Numbered from the stretch's first letter, positions 36,960 through 46,310 are shown. The stretch is 64,000 nucleotides of DNA from Bacteroidota bacterium (GCA_016714535.1 JADKDR010000001.1:682001-746000); one strand, 5' to 3'. Notes: generated by a model not told the origin, from the sequence alone. A program made the numbers and translations.

Positions 36960-37076
36960 TTAATTGCCTGTTGCCTGTTGCCTGTTGCCTGTTGCCTGTT
37001 GGTTCAGCCCGTTTTCAGTATCTAATAAAAATGTATAGGCCAAAACCTTTGTTTGGCCAATTGTTGAATTTTCCAT
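36960..37076 (-). CDS. 38-aa ORF with repeat-encoded C-terminus (tentative)
   Basis: Read on the minus strand from ATG 37076: the N-terminal part is MENSTIGQTKVLAYTFLLD, then TENGLN, and the end (QQATGNRQQATGN) is the translation of the 7-bp CAGGCAA repeat. A TAnnTTTG box (TATCTTTG) lies 47 bases upstream and a hairpin terminator 20 bases downstream, giving a compact transcription unit. No homologue is recognised and the repeat end is low complexity. It might instead be a small RNA. Confidence 0.3.
   Translation of the reverse strand: MENSTIGQTKVLAYTFLLDTENGLNQQATGNRQQATGN
36964..36998. repeat. Five tandem copies of TTGCCTG
   Basis: Perfect 7-bp units at 36964, 36971, 36978, 36985 and 36992, followed by a partial TTG. 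Seven is not a multiple of three, so changes in copy number would shift any frame crossing it. Confidence 0.95.
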
Positions 37077-37123
37077 AGCGATAAAGTTTTAAATTGTTTT
37101 AAAATAGAGGAACTTTATTATTC

Positions 37124-37131
37124 CAAAGATA
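37124..37131 (-). promoter_or_regulatory. Bacteroidota -7 box ahead of the 38-aa ORF
   Basis: TATCTTTG on the minus strand matches TAnnTTTG. No correctly spaced -33 TTTG was found (one lies 13 bases upstream). Confidence 0.35.
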
Positions 37132-37389
37132 AAAAAGTTATTTACAAAAAAATCTATTTATGTCAAGTAAAGTTTTAAACAGAAAACTTTTCCTAAGTAA
37201 TATCTTCACAAACCTTTTCGAACAAAACCATTCCTTATTCTTCTTCGCTTTGTGCTTATACTCCTTGTTAAATAAATTCAAATTTTTGCTATGGCCTTAT
37301 TTCATGACAAGATAAAAAATAAATTTTATTTTAAATCAATATCCACTCCGTTTAAGACTCGCTTCCTGTTTTTCAAACCAATTATTTCG

Positions 37390-37397
37390 TATCTTTG
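37390..37397 (+). promoter_or_regulatory. Bacteroidota -7 box of the Omp28-like T9SS gene
   Basis: TATCTTTG lies 6 bases before the ATG at 37404, so the message would be nearly leaderless. It includes the TTG of the longer possible start (37395), which is therefore unlikely. The -33 box is not clear. Confidence 0.5.
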
Positions 37398-37403
37398 ATT
37401 TTC

Positions 37404-39440
37404 ATGAAACCACGGTTTTTGTTTTTCCTTTTTGTGTGCATGGTGCAAAGCACCATGGCGCAATATTACTATTTGCCACATATTAATACAGGTCAAAATC
37501 CGGGTTTGGTCAACAACGAAAACGAAAATTTGTATGGCTTTGGGCTACATCCAGCATGGTTATCTATACATAATGGAAATGCTGCTACACCTGCCTGGTC
37601 ATCAATACAACCTCTTCCATTTAATTTTATATTTAATGGAACATCTTTTGGCTCTTACATCGTATCCACATCTGGCATAGTTAGTTTTGATACACTTACT
37701 TTAATGACTGCACCATCCTATCAAAATTCAACATTGCCATCTGCATTAATTCCTGATAATGCTATATGCTTATGGGGTATAGCCGGCACAGGCAGCAATG
37801 ATAAAATTGTAACACGCACATTAGGTACCACACCTAATAGACAACATTGGATTTCATTCAACTCATATACATCCAATGCAAATGGCTGTTATGTTTTTTG
37901 GTCCATTGTGCTGGAAGAAACAACAAATAAAATTTTTATTGTTGATCAACGCAATGGAGGATGCGCACAAGAATTAACGGTTGGCTTGCAGATTAATTCC
38001 AACACGGCCATAAGTGTAGCGGGTTCGCCATTAATTAATGGCACCACAGGCAGCGGCATTTTTATTACAGACAATACCTATTACGAATTTATACAAGGTA
38101 CACAACCACAGTGGCAGGCAGCATTAGAAAAACTAGACCTTGTAAACAGCGCATTGATACCGACCAATGAAACTACTACATGGAAAATTTACAATGCAGG
38201 AATAAACACGATAGACTCTATTACTATTAAATATAAATATAATAGCCTTACACTTAGCGATCAAAAATTTAGCTTGAATATTTTGCCCGGTACCTATTTG
38301 AATATTTCACATATTATACCGGTAACCATATACGATGCGCAAATAAATCCTATCACGTGCTGGATAGAACTTGCAGGCGATTTGGTGCAAGCAGACGATA
38401 CGTTACATGATACCATTTACACTTTCAGTTACCTGGCACCAAAAAAAATTGTGTTTGAAGAATTAACAGGCACTTGGTGTGGCTATTGCCCTAAGGGCAT
38501 AGTGGCTATGTACAACTTAGGCACTCAATTTCCGGCAACTGCATTTCCTATTGCTGTGCATAATGGCGACCCAATGGTAGTGCAGGGTTACGACTCTGCT
38601 TTCTTACCGCTTATAACCAATATACCCAGTGGCATGGTAGATCGCAATGATCTGGATATTGATCCTTCTGATTTTTTGACCTACTACAACAAACACATTA
38701 CCGACACCCCTTACTGCGAAGTTTGGATGACAACTAATTACAATGCTTCGTTACGAATTGTTACCATGAATGTACATTCTAAATTTACTATTTCGCTTGA
38801 TGGTGACTATCGGTTTAATGCTGCTATTACAGAAAATGAAGTAACAGCCCTTACTCAAGGTTATGCGCAAGTGAATTACTATAGTTTTATGTCGCAAAAC
38901 CAGCCACTCGTAGGAGCGGGTCACAATTGGCAACTTGATAGCAATCCGGTGCCAGCCTCGCAAATGCAATATCACCATGTGGCTCGCGCCTTACTCGGAG
39001 ATTTTGATGGGCAGGCTAACAGCCTGCCTCTTAATCCTAAAGCTGATAGCATATATACGCACACCTTTACTTATACATTGCCTCTGGCATATGACGAAAC
39101 CAAAATAAACATGATAGCATGGGTGCAAGACTATTCAACCGGAAAAATATTAAATGCAGCATCTACTACTATTGCTGCTGACTTGCAGGAGTTAGGAGAG
39201 AATGATATGATAGTTTTTCCAAACCCAACGGATGGCCATTTTACTATTAAAGGCGAAAATTTTTCTGAGGTTACAATCTATGATAATCAAGGCAGGGTGG
39301 TATGGCAAGCGCAAGGGCTGTCAACAATTTTAAATATCCTATCTATAAATTTAAGTAATCAACCAACCGGAGTTTATACCATGCGTGGTGTAACCAAAAC
39401 AGGAACTAAACAAGGCCGTGTTGTAATAATGCAGCGTTAA
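37404..39440 (+). CDS. T9SS type A protein with Omp28/thioredoxin-like domain
   Basis: 678 aa from ATG 37404, with a signal peptide (MKPRFLFFLFVCMVQSTMA|Q). The first ~220 residues are a beta domain (WSSIQPLPFNFIFNGTSFGS, CYVFWSIVLEETTNKIFIVD). At about residue 350 the segment IVFEELTGTWCGYCPKGIVA carries a CGYC redox-type motif typical of Omp28-like thioredoxin folds, followed by AVHNGDPM. The end (FPNPTDGHFTIKGENFSEVT ... QGRVVIMQR) is a T9SS type A sorting domain. The plan is similar to the 11438 protein, but the order of domains differs. It is probably monocistronic. Confidence 0.87.
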   Translation: MKPRFLFFLFVCMVQSTMAQYYYLPHINTGQNPGLVNNENENLYGFGLHPAWLSIHNGNAATPAWSSIQPLPFNFIFNGTSFGSYIVSTSGIVSFDTLTLMTAPSYQNSTLPSALIPDNAICLWGIAGTGSNDKIVTRTLGTTPNRQHWISFNSYTSNANGCYVFWSIVLEETTNKIFIVDQRNGGCAQELTVGLQINSNTAISVAGSPLINGTTGSGIFITDNTYYEFIQGTQPQWQAALEKLDLVNSALIPTNETTTWKIYNAGINTIDSITIKYKYNSLTLSDQKFSLNILPGTYLNISHIIPVTIYDAQINPITCWIELAGDLVQADDTLHDTIYTFSYLAPKKIVFEELTGTWCGYCPKGIVAMYNLGTQFPATAFPIAVHNGDPMVVQGYDSAFLPLITNIPSGMVDRNDLDIDPSDFLTYYNKHITDTPYCEVWMTTNYNASLRIVTMNVHSKFTISLDGDYRFNAAITENEVTALTQGYAQVNYYSFMSQNQPLVGAGHNWQLDSNPVPASQMQYHHVARALLGDFDGQANSLPLNPKADSIYTHTFTYTLPLAYDETKINMIAWVQDYSTGKILNAASTTIAADLQELGENDMIVFPNPTDGHFTIKGENFSEVTIYDNQGRVVWQAQGLSTILNILSINLSNQPTGVYTMRGVTKTGTKQGRVVIMQR

Positions 39441-39536
39441 TAACTCAATTATTTTTTGCATAAATCATTGACCGTACGAAATGATAAAATCATTTCCTTT
39501 GATGTATGATGATAAAACAATTATTTATTAGATAAT

Positions 39537-40280
39537 ATGATGACTGATACGAGAACGACTCGCACCAATCCAATGGATGGCAATGTGATAGCAACGATGT
39601 TCAATTGGAATGGCAAGGGCAGCAGAAAAATGCAATTGGCAAATAAGGTGCTGGGTGCTATGAATTCGAAGATGCAGCTTAAGCATCCTTGCCAGTACGG
39701 TGAAATGACCACCCGCGAAATGCGCATGAATCTTTTTCATTTGCTCAGTAGCAATCTGATATTTAATGTGCCTGGAGATGTGTGCGACCTTGGCTGTTTC
39801 AATGGACAGACAACAGTATTGCTCAAAAAAATAATTGAGCATTATAATCCACAGGTGCAATTGCATGCTTACGATAGTTTTTATTCTGCACTAGGCGAAA
39901 AAGATGCAAAACAAGCATTCGTAGACAGTTTTAAAAAATACAATATAGCAATGCCGCATTTGCACGAAGGAGATTTCTACAAAACTATTCCGGCTCAATT
40001 ACCTGATAGCATTTGCTTTGCAAATATTGACTGTGGCTTTGGAGGTAATCCTGACGATCATAAAAATGTTATTAAGCATTTGCTTCAACATGTATATCCA
40101 CGTATGAGTACTAATGCAGTTTGTGTGTTGGTTGATTATGCAGAAACTAACAACCCTTCGCTCTGGAACATCAATAAAGGCGTGAAGCCCGCATGTGATG
40201 AATTCTTTAGCGACAAGCCCGAAAAAGTACAATCACTTTTTGGCGGAGATTTTTTTCAAGGCTATTTTAGAAAACTGTAA
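39537..40280 (+). CDS. TylF/MycF-family class I SAM-dependent O-methyltransferase
   Basis: 247 aa. The methyltransferase core begins with VCDLGCFNGQTTVLLKKIIE (motif I), then LHAYDSFYSAL, FANIDCGFGGNPDDHKNVIK and VCVLVDYAETNNPSLWN, matching TylF-type sugar or macrolide O-methyltransferases. The acidic D-C residues would bind the metal and substrate hydroxyl. A natural product cluster is not present, so a role in polysaccharide or glycan methylation is more likely. The N-terminal ~45 residues are polar. Function beyond methyl transfer is unknown. Confidence 0.75.
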   Translation: MMTDTRTTRTNPMDGNVIATMFNWNGKGSRKMQLANKVLGAMNSKMQLKHPCQYGEMTTREMRMNLFHLLSSNLIFNVPGDVCDLGCFNGQTTVLLKKIIEHYNPQVQLHAYDSFYSALGEKDAKQAFVDSFKKYNIAMPHLHEGDFYKTIPAQLPDSICFANIDCGFGGNPDDHKNVIKHLLQHVYPRMSTNAVCVLVDYAETNNPSLWNINKGVKPACDEFFSDKPEKVQSLFGGDFFQGYFRKL

Positions 40281-40296
40281 CGTAAAATTAATTTTA

Positions 40297-40707
40297 ATGG
40301 CACTCAAACATTGGCTTGTAAAGTCTGAACCAAGTGTATATAGTTATGATCAACTTGCTGCCGATGGATGCACGGTGTGGGATGGAGTGCGCAATTATGC
40401 AGCACGCATTCATCTTAATGGTATGCAAAAAAATGATTTGGTTTTATATTACCACAGCATGGATGCTACGGAAGTTGTGGGCATTGCAAAAGTTGTACGT
40501 ACTGCCTTTCCTGACCCAACAGATAATGAAGGTAAATGGGTAGCGGTAGAACTTACATCACATAAAAAATTAAAAAACAGTGTACCGCTATCAAAAATAA
40601 AAGCAGAGAAAAAATTACAAAATATTGCGCTTGTACGAATTGGAAGATTATCTGTAATGCCTTTAGCAAAAGATGAATTTGACTGTATTGTAAACATGGG
40701 AGCGTAG
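40297..40707 (+). CDS. EVE domain protein
   Basis: 136 aa from ATG 40297; a longer ORF from 40195 overlaps the methyltransferase and has no homology before this Met. The start ALKHWLVKSEPSVYSYDQL, the motifs WDGVRNYAARIHLNGMQKND and VLYYHSMDATEVVGIAKVV, and the length are those of stand-alone EVE proteins. These PUA-like folds bind modified bases in DNA or RNA. It follows the TylF gene by 16 bases and may be cotranscribed. Confidence 0.9.
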   Translation: MALKHWLVKSEPSVYSYDQLAADGCTVWDGVRNYAARIHLNGMQKNDLVLYYHSMDATEVVGIAKVVRTAFPDPTDNEGKWVAVELTSHKKLKNSVPLSKIKAEKKLQNIALVRIGRLSVMPLAKDEFDCIVNMGA

Positions 40708-40723
40708 CACTTTTTATTTAACA

Positions 40724-41500
40724 TTAATAGCGAACAGTAAAAACCTGCTTGCTTAGTGCTTTGTCAAAAAACACCATTCCCATTTGAAAACATTCAATAC
40801 ACAAAGTTACTTGTTCATGTGCTTTAATAATTTTCCATGATTGTTGCATATCCTTACTCCAGTTAATATCATCAAAAACAAATATGCTCTTTTCATTTTT
40901 TTTACTTAGCAATAAATCGAAGTAATGCAGGGTAGCCTTACAAGTGTGATTACCATCAATAAATGCAAGGTCCACTGTACGCGTTTCCTGCATCAATTTT
41001 GGAAGGGCTATATCAAAATCATTATGTATAAAAGTAATATTATGCAATGATAGACGGTGAGCATATTCAATTGCAATTTGCTGAATTTCTTTAACTCCTT
41101 CTATCGTAATAACGGATGCAAGGGGGCGTGCTGCAGCCAAATAAAAAGTACTAATGCCTGCTCCGGTGCCAAGTTCCACCACGGTTGCAGGAGCTACGTA
41201 TTGCATCAGGTTATAAAGTAAGCGACCATATTTTTGGGGCTTGGCAGTGCGGCTTACCAGTTGACTTACGCTGCCTAAATCTTTTCCGGGAGTAGCTCCA
41301 ATACTTTTTCCATTTATCCTCGCAGCGTTACATAACATCTGCTTACGTGCATGCTCAATTAATTCAAAATCGGGATACGGATTATGATCGTAAAAAACAG
41401 CTTGAAGAAAATTGTAAATAAATTTGCTTTGTGCCGCATGAATTCCATTTGCTTTGCGACAATAGCTTAAATAAGCAAGTAGTTTTTGTAATGCATTCAT
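40724..41500 (-). CDS. Class I SAM-dependent methyltransferase (O-methyltransferase-like)
   Basis: 258 aa. Motif I is VVELGTGAGISTFYLAAARP, motif II SVITIEGVKE, and the metal-proximal DLAFIDGNHTCKATLHYFDL and SIFVFDDINWSKDM follow, as in methyltransferase_24 or catechol-O-methyltransferase-like proteins. The N-terminal helical part (LLAYLSYCRKANGIHAAQSK) fits a cap. Its ATG overlaps the stop of the upstream secreted-protein gene (ATGA), so the two are translationally coupled. The substrate is unknown. Confidence 0.85.
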   Translation of the reverse strand: MNALQKLLAYLSYCRKANGIHAAQSKFIYNFLQAVFYDHNPYPDFELIEHARKQMLCNAARINGKSIGATPGKDLGSVSQLVSRTAKPQKYGRLLYNLMQYVAPATVVELGTGAGISTFYLAAARPLASVITIEGVKEIQQIAIEYAHRLSLHNITFIHNDFDIALPKLMQETRTVDLAFIDGNHTCKATLHYFDLLLSKKNEKSIFVFDDINWSKDMQQSWKIIKAHEQVTLCIECFQMGMVFFDKALSKQVFTVRY

Positions 41501-42984
41501 TCAAATGTTACAATGGCAAGCTTTAGTTTTTTCTTTTCAATGATTGGCACAGCTACCTGATCAATACTTACCTGCTTTGATTCGCGTGGCAAAATCAACA
41601 CCTTGTCTATGCCCCTAAAAACATCCGTATCGGCAAGTTCTCCGATATTATTGATGGTTGCACCAATTACTTCATTATTGCGAACCCAATCGCGATTGTA
41701 ATAAATCATTATCTTACCAAAGCTATTAGCAGTAGCATATGAGAGATACACTCCCCCATCGTTGGTGCTGTTTTGTTCCTTTTTTACTTTCCGCGCCCAG
41801 TCAATACTTCCATCTTTGTTAATGGATACAATGGCCACATTATCGTAATGATACTCGAAACGATGTTGGAAGGTTTGCGTAAAATAATCGTAATACTGAA
41901 ATTCTTCTTTAAAGAAATTTTCAGCGATTAGGAGAGCGCCACCATCGTTGCGTAATATTATTTTATCAATCGTAAATTGACCTATGCCTTCTTCGCGGCT
42001 TCTTGCAGCTAGTGGATTTTCAATATACCGGGCGCAAGTGATTTGTACCGGTGCAGGAGTGGTTACTGAAAATCTGCCTAAGGCTACACCGCTTGCACTT
42101 TCACCAGTGGATTCAACATACAAGCCAACCACAACTACTTGCCTGTTTTTGTTATCAAAAGTTACTGATGCTTCGTGAATAACTTTACTCGCTGCAACAA
42201 ATTCATAAGCAATACTATTATCTCCTCCTGCAGGAGAAATATGCAAAACATACTTTGCACTATCATTCATTCGATCATCACGAATTCGTTTGTTCTGGCT
42301 TTCAACACCTGTTAACACCACATCGCCAAAATTGGAAACATCAAATGCATCGGGGATATAATGTGACTCATCGAGTCCGATAGCAATGGTATGATGAGAA
42401 AATTGTTGCAATCCTGTATCACACACATAGAAGTGAAAGGTTTGATTGCTGCGCTCGAAAGCCTGTAATGAAACAACAAAATAATTATTGCCGGAGGAAC
42501 GTGTTAGTAAAATTCGGTCAATGGCACGGCTATCTGCAAGGGTAACTTGTAAGCGATGGAGCGTATCTTTATTTATTTTGCCTTTGTCATTTATAAGGTG
42601 AAAGTTGATTCGATAATTGTCATTCTTCAACTCTTGGGTATAAGCCAGCACAAGCTGGTTGTTAAATAATTCTATACCCATAAGGGTACTGTTTTCAAAT
42701 TCGATATCAATGGGCAATCGCCACTTTTCCTTTGCATCAAAATTAAAAAACACCACCCTGCTTTTGCGCAACTTAAAACCAAGGCGATTATAACCTTTAT
42801 CAAGCGAAATATTACTTTGCAATACATATACTCCATTGCTGGTACTGCCTAATACGCGCATAAATTCAAATCCATCATCATCATAAGCCTGTGGCGAAAT
42901 ATTAAATGATTGAGCACATAATGAAGCATGTAAAAAAAGCAAAACCAAAATACTTGATAAGACTATAATAGCTTTAAATTTCAT
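41497..42984 (-). CDS. Secreted protein of unknown function
   Basis: About 495 aa from ATG 42984, which opens a clear signal peptide (MKFKAIIVLSSILVLLFLHA, then SLCAQ). ATG 42999 (MKEKEM...) is also plausible, while the longest ORF would run into the prenyl synthase. The body has repeated strands with acidic/polar turns (LGFKLRKSRVVFFNFDAKEK, LVLAYTQELKNDNYRINFHL, GDVVLTGVESQNKRI) suggesting a beta-propeller. There is no T9SS sorting domain, so it is likely periplasmic. It sits between a polyprenyl synthase and a methyltransferase on the same strand. Confidence 0.75.
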   Translation of the reverse strand: MKFKAIIVLSSILVLLFLHASLCAQSFNISPQAYDDDGFEFMRVLGSTSNGVYVLQSNISLDKGYNRLGFKLRKSRVVFFNFDAKEKWRLPIDIEFENSTLMGIELFNNQLVLAYTQELKNDNYRINFHLINDKGKINKDTLHRLQVTLADSRAIDRILLTRSSGNNYFVVSLQAFERSNQTFHFYVCDTGLQQFSHHTIAIGLDESHYIPDAFDVSNFGDVVLTGVESQNKRIRDDRMNDSAKYVLHISPAGGDNSIAYEFVAASKVIHEASVTFDNKNRQVVVVGLYVESTGESASGVALGRFSVTTPAPVQITCARYIENPLAARSREEGIGQFTIDKIILRNDGGALLIAENFFKEEFQYYDYFTQTFQHRFEYHYDNVAIVSINKDGSIDWARKVKKEQNSTNDGGVYLSYATANSFGKIMIYYNRDWVRNNEVIGATINNIGELADTDVFRGIDKVLILPRESKQVSIDQVAVPIIEKKKLKLAIVTFE

Positions 42985-43030
42985 TTCCTTCTCTTTCATC
43001 ATGTGTAACGCAAATGTATCGGAATAAATT

Positions 43031-44011
43031 TTATACCGTACGCATAATGGTAAAATCAATTAGGTTGATTAGCGAGTTTTTGTATTCTGACTCGGGAAAA
43101 GCATGGAGTATAGATTTTGCTTTGGTCGTAAACACATTCATCTTATTTACCGAATAATCGAAACCTCCACTTTGCATTACTTCGTTTATTACGGCTTCAA
43201 CCTTAGTGGCATCGGTATTGTGATTTTTCACAATATTAATTAAGTGTTTGCGGGTGGTGCGTGGCACTTTATTCAAGGTATAAATTAGCGGCAAGGTCAT
43301 TTTTCGTTCCTTAATATCGATACCCACCGGCTTCCCTGTTTTATTAGTTTTTTCATAATCAAACATATCATCTTTTATCTGAAAAGCCATACCAATGGTT
43401 TCGCCAAGCTCGCGCATACGCTCAATAAGTTCAGGGTTCTCCTTCTGTGCACTTGCTGCGCCAATGGCGCAGCAGGAAGCTATAAGTGAAGCCGTTTTAT
43501 TTTTAATGATGGTGTAATACACTTCTTCGTCAATATCCAGATTGCGTGCTTTTTCAAGTTGAAGGAGTTCGCCCTCGCTCATCATGCGCACAGCATTGCT
43601 AACAATTTCTAGCAAATGAAAATGCTTACGCTCAACACTAAGAAGCAATCCTTTGGCAAGCAAATAATCGCCCACGAGCACAGCAATTTTATTTTTCCAT
43701 AATGCATTGATAGAAAAAAAACCTCTGCGCATGTTGCTGTCATCTACCACATCATCGTGCACCAGGGTAGCGGTATGCAACAACTCGATAAGTGATGCAC
43801 CATCAAAGGTAGATTCGTTAATGCCTCCGCACATTCCCGCAGTAAGAAATACAAACATAGGGCGAACTTGTTTGCCTTTGCGCTGCACGATGTAATGCAT
43901 AATCTTATCCAGCAATGGCGCTTTGCTCTGCATAGCAAGCTTGAATTTTTTTTCAAAATCAAGCATTTCCTTTTCAATTGGTTTTTTTATTTGATCGATA
44001 TGCAGCGCCAC
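43031..44011 (-). CDS. Polyprenyl diphosphate synthase (trans-type)
   Basis: 326 aa from a GTG start. First aspartate-rich motif DDVVD at residues 86-90 within LLHTATLVHDDVVDDSNMRR; second motif in FQIKDDMFDYEKTNKTGKPV; GKQVRPMFVFLTAG carries the IPP-binding Lys/Arg. These are the catalytic features of enzymes that build all-trans prenyl chains from FPP and IPP, typically the menaquinone side chain (hepta/octaprenyl). Chain length cannot be told from sequence by eye. Length and motif spacing are normal. Confidence 0.93.
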   Translation of the reverse strand: MALHIDQIKKPIEKEMLDFEKKFKLAMQSKAPLLDKIMHYIVQRKGKQVRPMFVFLTAGMCGGINESTFDGASLIELLHTATLVHDDVVDDSNMRRGFFSINALWKNKIAVLVGDYLLAKGLLLSVERKHFHLLEIVSNAVRMMSEGELLQLEKARNLDIDEEVYYTIIKNKTASLIASCCAIGAASAQKENPELIERMRELGETIGMAFQIKDDMFDYEKTNKTGKPVGIDIKERKMTLPLIYTLNKVPRTTRKHLINIVKNHNTDATKVEAVINEVMQSGGFDYSVNKMNVFTTKAKSILHAFPESEYKNSLINLIDFTIMRTV

Positions 44012-44191
44012 ACAAAATATTTATAGGTGGTCAAATGTAAATACTATGACGTAGATGCTTTCATAAAAATAAATAAAACTGTCATTTTTCAGGAAATCAG
44101 CAATTGGTATGCATACGCAATATTGCACATAGCTGCATTGAACCGCAATTTATATCTAAATTAGCAGCAACTTAAATTTTGTATCAAACCA

Positions 44192-46294
44192 ATGAAAAAA
44201 GCCAGTTTAGTTATATTAGCGATTGCTTATAATAGTTGCGTTTTGCATTCGCAAAACCCATTCACTAATCTTAAATCGAATTGCGTACAAATGCATATTC
44301 ATGGAATAAGCAATCACAATGGCAATAATTTACCTGGCAGTATGCAATATCATAACTACTATGCCACTCAAACCAATACCAATGTAATATGGTGGAGCGA
44401 TCATATGCATGCTTATCATCAGTACAATACCAGTTTATTTAACTTTAGCGGAGCAACCTTTAACAGCAACGCCTTTGAGCTGCAAGGGCTAACAGCACCT
44501 ACGGCCAGTTTTCCTGATAGATGGAAGTTTAACAAATATATAGGTGGAAGCACTTACAACGTAAGCGCATCAGGCACAAAAATTAACTTAGCGTTACGTG
44601 CCGAGAGCGGAACCAAGCGCTGTTTTATGGAGGCATTTCCACGTGGTGGAAATGGGCCGTTAACAGGCACCAATGAGTTTGGTCGTACACTTTTATCAGA
44701 ACCTGTTATAACTTTTAACATTAAGCCAAGTGGGCTTAATGCCACAACCTCTACCAAAATAAAATTGATAGTCTATCTTAGTTATCACCATTACGATGGC
44801 AGCGCCAAAAGGCAAAAGGTTGTTTATAATTTCATCAGAGCAGCTGGCACTTATAGCCTGAGCACGGATAGTAATACGGTAACCGTTAATGTACCTGTCA
44901 GAAACAACATAGATACAACCATCACCATTAATATGGCAAGCATGGCGGCATATCTTAAGAATGGCAAAGACAATACAATTGGCGATTATAGACTTTTAGT
45001 AGAAGCAAAAAATAAAGATACGGTTTCGGCAAGTTTCAGCGCCATCCAAATTACTTCGAATAAAAAAAGTCACACCTTTCAATGGAATGGGCTAAAACAA
45101 CTAGGCAATAATTACAAGACACAATATGCGGTGCAAAATTATTTCGGCTCTGAGTTTTCTTTTAATTTTGTTCAAAACAATTATATACACTTTAATGGGT
45201 TTGTACCTGAAAGTGCAGCCAATGCAGATTTTATGCATGATAGCACCGTGTATAATGCCAGTACGGCTTCCTCGTTTATTTCCTTAATAAAAAATGCTGG
45301 TGGAGTTGTAAGTTATAATCATCCATTTGGCGCAGCGCGATACAATGTACTTTCTGATGTACAGCAAGACTCGCTGGTTAATGTTTTTGCCAATTATATA
45401 TTAAGCGTAAATGGCAATGATTGTGATATGATTGAGATTGGATATATATCGCGCGGGTATTGCGACCTTGCCCATCACATTCAACTTTGGGATAAATTGA
45501 ATGCCAATGAACTCTTTATGTATGCAAATGCAGTAGGTGACCGTCATGGTGGTAATTGGTTTGACAATGAGAATCCTTTAAGCACGTGGATATTCAGCAT
45601 CGACAGAACTTCTGAAAATCTGATATCAAGTATAAAAAAAGGCAGAATGTTTTTTGGCAATAATATTAAGTATGATGGACGATTCTATATAAAGATTGGA
45701 AACAACTTTATGGGAGATAAAAACATATCGTACAAAAATAACCCTGACACGTTGGAAGTGATTATTACCAACGCATTGCCTGGTTCTACTTTTAAATACA
45801 CACATGGTAAAATAAAACCGGGATTAAATGTAAAGTACTTTGCCAAAGACTCAACATTTACATTAAACCAACTACCTGTTATTGATAGATCGCAACCCGG
45901 ATTTGTTTATGTTACAGTAACAGATAATACAGGCGAAGTTTACCTGGTTTCTAATCCGATAATTTATTTTAATGAACTACCAGATAGAAACTGTGCAACA
46001 TCTCATGTAGCGGTAGAGATTTCGGTACAGCCAACGGTAGATGTAAATAATAAGACCCTTACTATAAATTCAATAATTGAAGAAAAAGCGGATGTTTCAA
46101 TTGTAGATTTGCAAGGCAAAGAGGTGTTTAGAATAAACAACTTAGATGTCCCAAAAGGAACCAGTCAAATTGAAATGTCATTGCAAAATATTATCGAAGG
46201 CATTTACCTAGTGCATTACAAATCAGCCGCTTACGAAGCCTCAACAAAGATGACCATTGCGCGACATAATCCCGCAACTCCATGTAGGCACTAA
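44192..46294 (+). CDS. T9SS-exported PHP-type metal-dependent phosphoesterase-like protein (copy 1)
   Basis: 700 aa with a signal peptide (MKKASLVILAIAYNSCVLHS|Q). The residues match PHP-domain metal sites in order: H35-x-H37 in VQMHIHGISNHNG, D70-H71 in WWSDHMH, H377 in SYNHPFG, and D450-x-H452 in VGDRHGGNW. About 270 residues of beta-rich sequence lie between the second and third motif, so a jelly-roll-like insert splits the PHP fold. The end contains a T9SS type A domain (NNKTLTINSIIEEKADVSIV ... GIYLVHYKSAAYEASTKMT) plus a tail ending CRH. It is predicted to be surface-located. The substrate is unknown. Confidence 0.75.
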   Translation: MKKASLVILAIAYNSCVLHSQNPFTNLKSNCVQMHIHGISNHNGNNLPGSMQYHNYYATQTNTNVIWWSDHMHAYHQYNTSLFNFSGATFNSNAFELQGLTAPTASFPDRWKFNKYIGGSTYNVSASGTKINLALRAESGTKRCFMEAFPRGGNGPLTGTNEFGRTLLSEPVITFNIKPSGLNATTSTKIKLIVYLSYHHYDGSAKRQKVVYNFIRAAGTYSLSTDSNTVTVNVPVRNNIDTTITINMASMAAYLKNGKDNTIGDYRLLVEAKNKDTVSASFSAIQITSNKKSHTFQWNGLKQLGNNYKTQYAVQNYFGSEFSFNFVQNNYIHFNGFVPESAANADFMHDSTVYNASTASSFISLIKNAGGVVSYNHPFGAARYNVLSDVQQDSLVNVFANYILSVNGNDCDMIEIGYISRGYCDLAHHIQLWDKLNANELFMYANAVGDRHGGNWFDNENPLSTWIFSIDRTSENLISSIKKGRMFFGNNIKYDGRFYIKIGNNFMGDKNISYKNNPDTLEVIITNALPGSTFKYTHGKIKPGLNVKYFAKDSTFTLNQLPVIDRSQPGFVYVTVTDNTGEVYLVSNPIIYFNELPDRNCATSHVAVEISVQPTVDVNNKTLTINSIIEEKADVSIVDLQGKEVFRINNLDVPKGTSQIEMSLQNIIEGIYLVHYKSAAYEASTKMTIARHNPATPCRH

Positions 46295-46310
46295 CAGCGG
46301 TGCGTTTTTT
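46286..46310 (+). terminator. Possible terminator after the first PHP-type gene
   Basis: GCACT-AACAGC-GGTGC (with one G-T pair) followed by GTTTTTT overlaps the stop codon. The stem is only five pairs. Confidence 0.35.

Larger units (their letters stand above)
36878..37403. other. Intergenic region with terminator, 7-bp tandem repeat and short ORF
   Basis: About 525 bases. It holds a hairpin terminator (36911-36940), five TTGCCTG units (36964-36998), a 38-codon minus-strand ORF (36960-37076) with a promoter-like box (37124-37131), and the promoter box of the next plus-strand gene (37390-37397). The stretch 37140-37385 shows nothing recognisable. Confidence 0.6.

Noticed and set aside
36964..36998. 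TTGCCTG repeats as a CRISPR-like array
   Set aside because: The units are 7 bp, contiguous and without spacers, so this is a simple tandem repeat.
39537..41500. Two methyltransferases as part of a natural-product cluster
   Set aside because: They are on opposite strands, and no polyketide, peptide-synthetase or sugar-biosynthesis genes accompany them.
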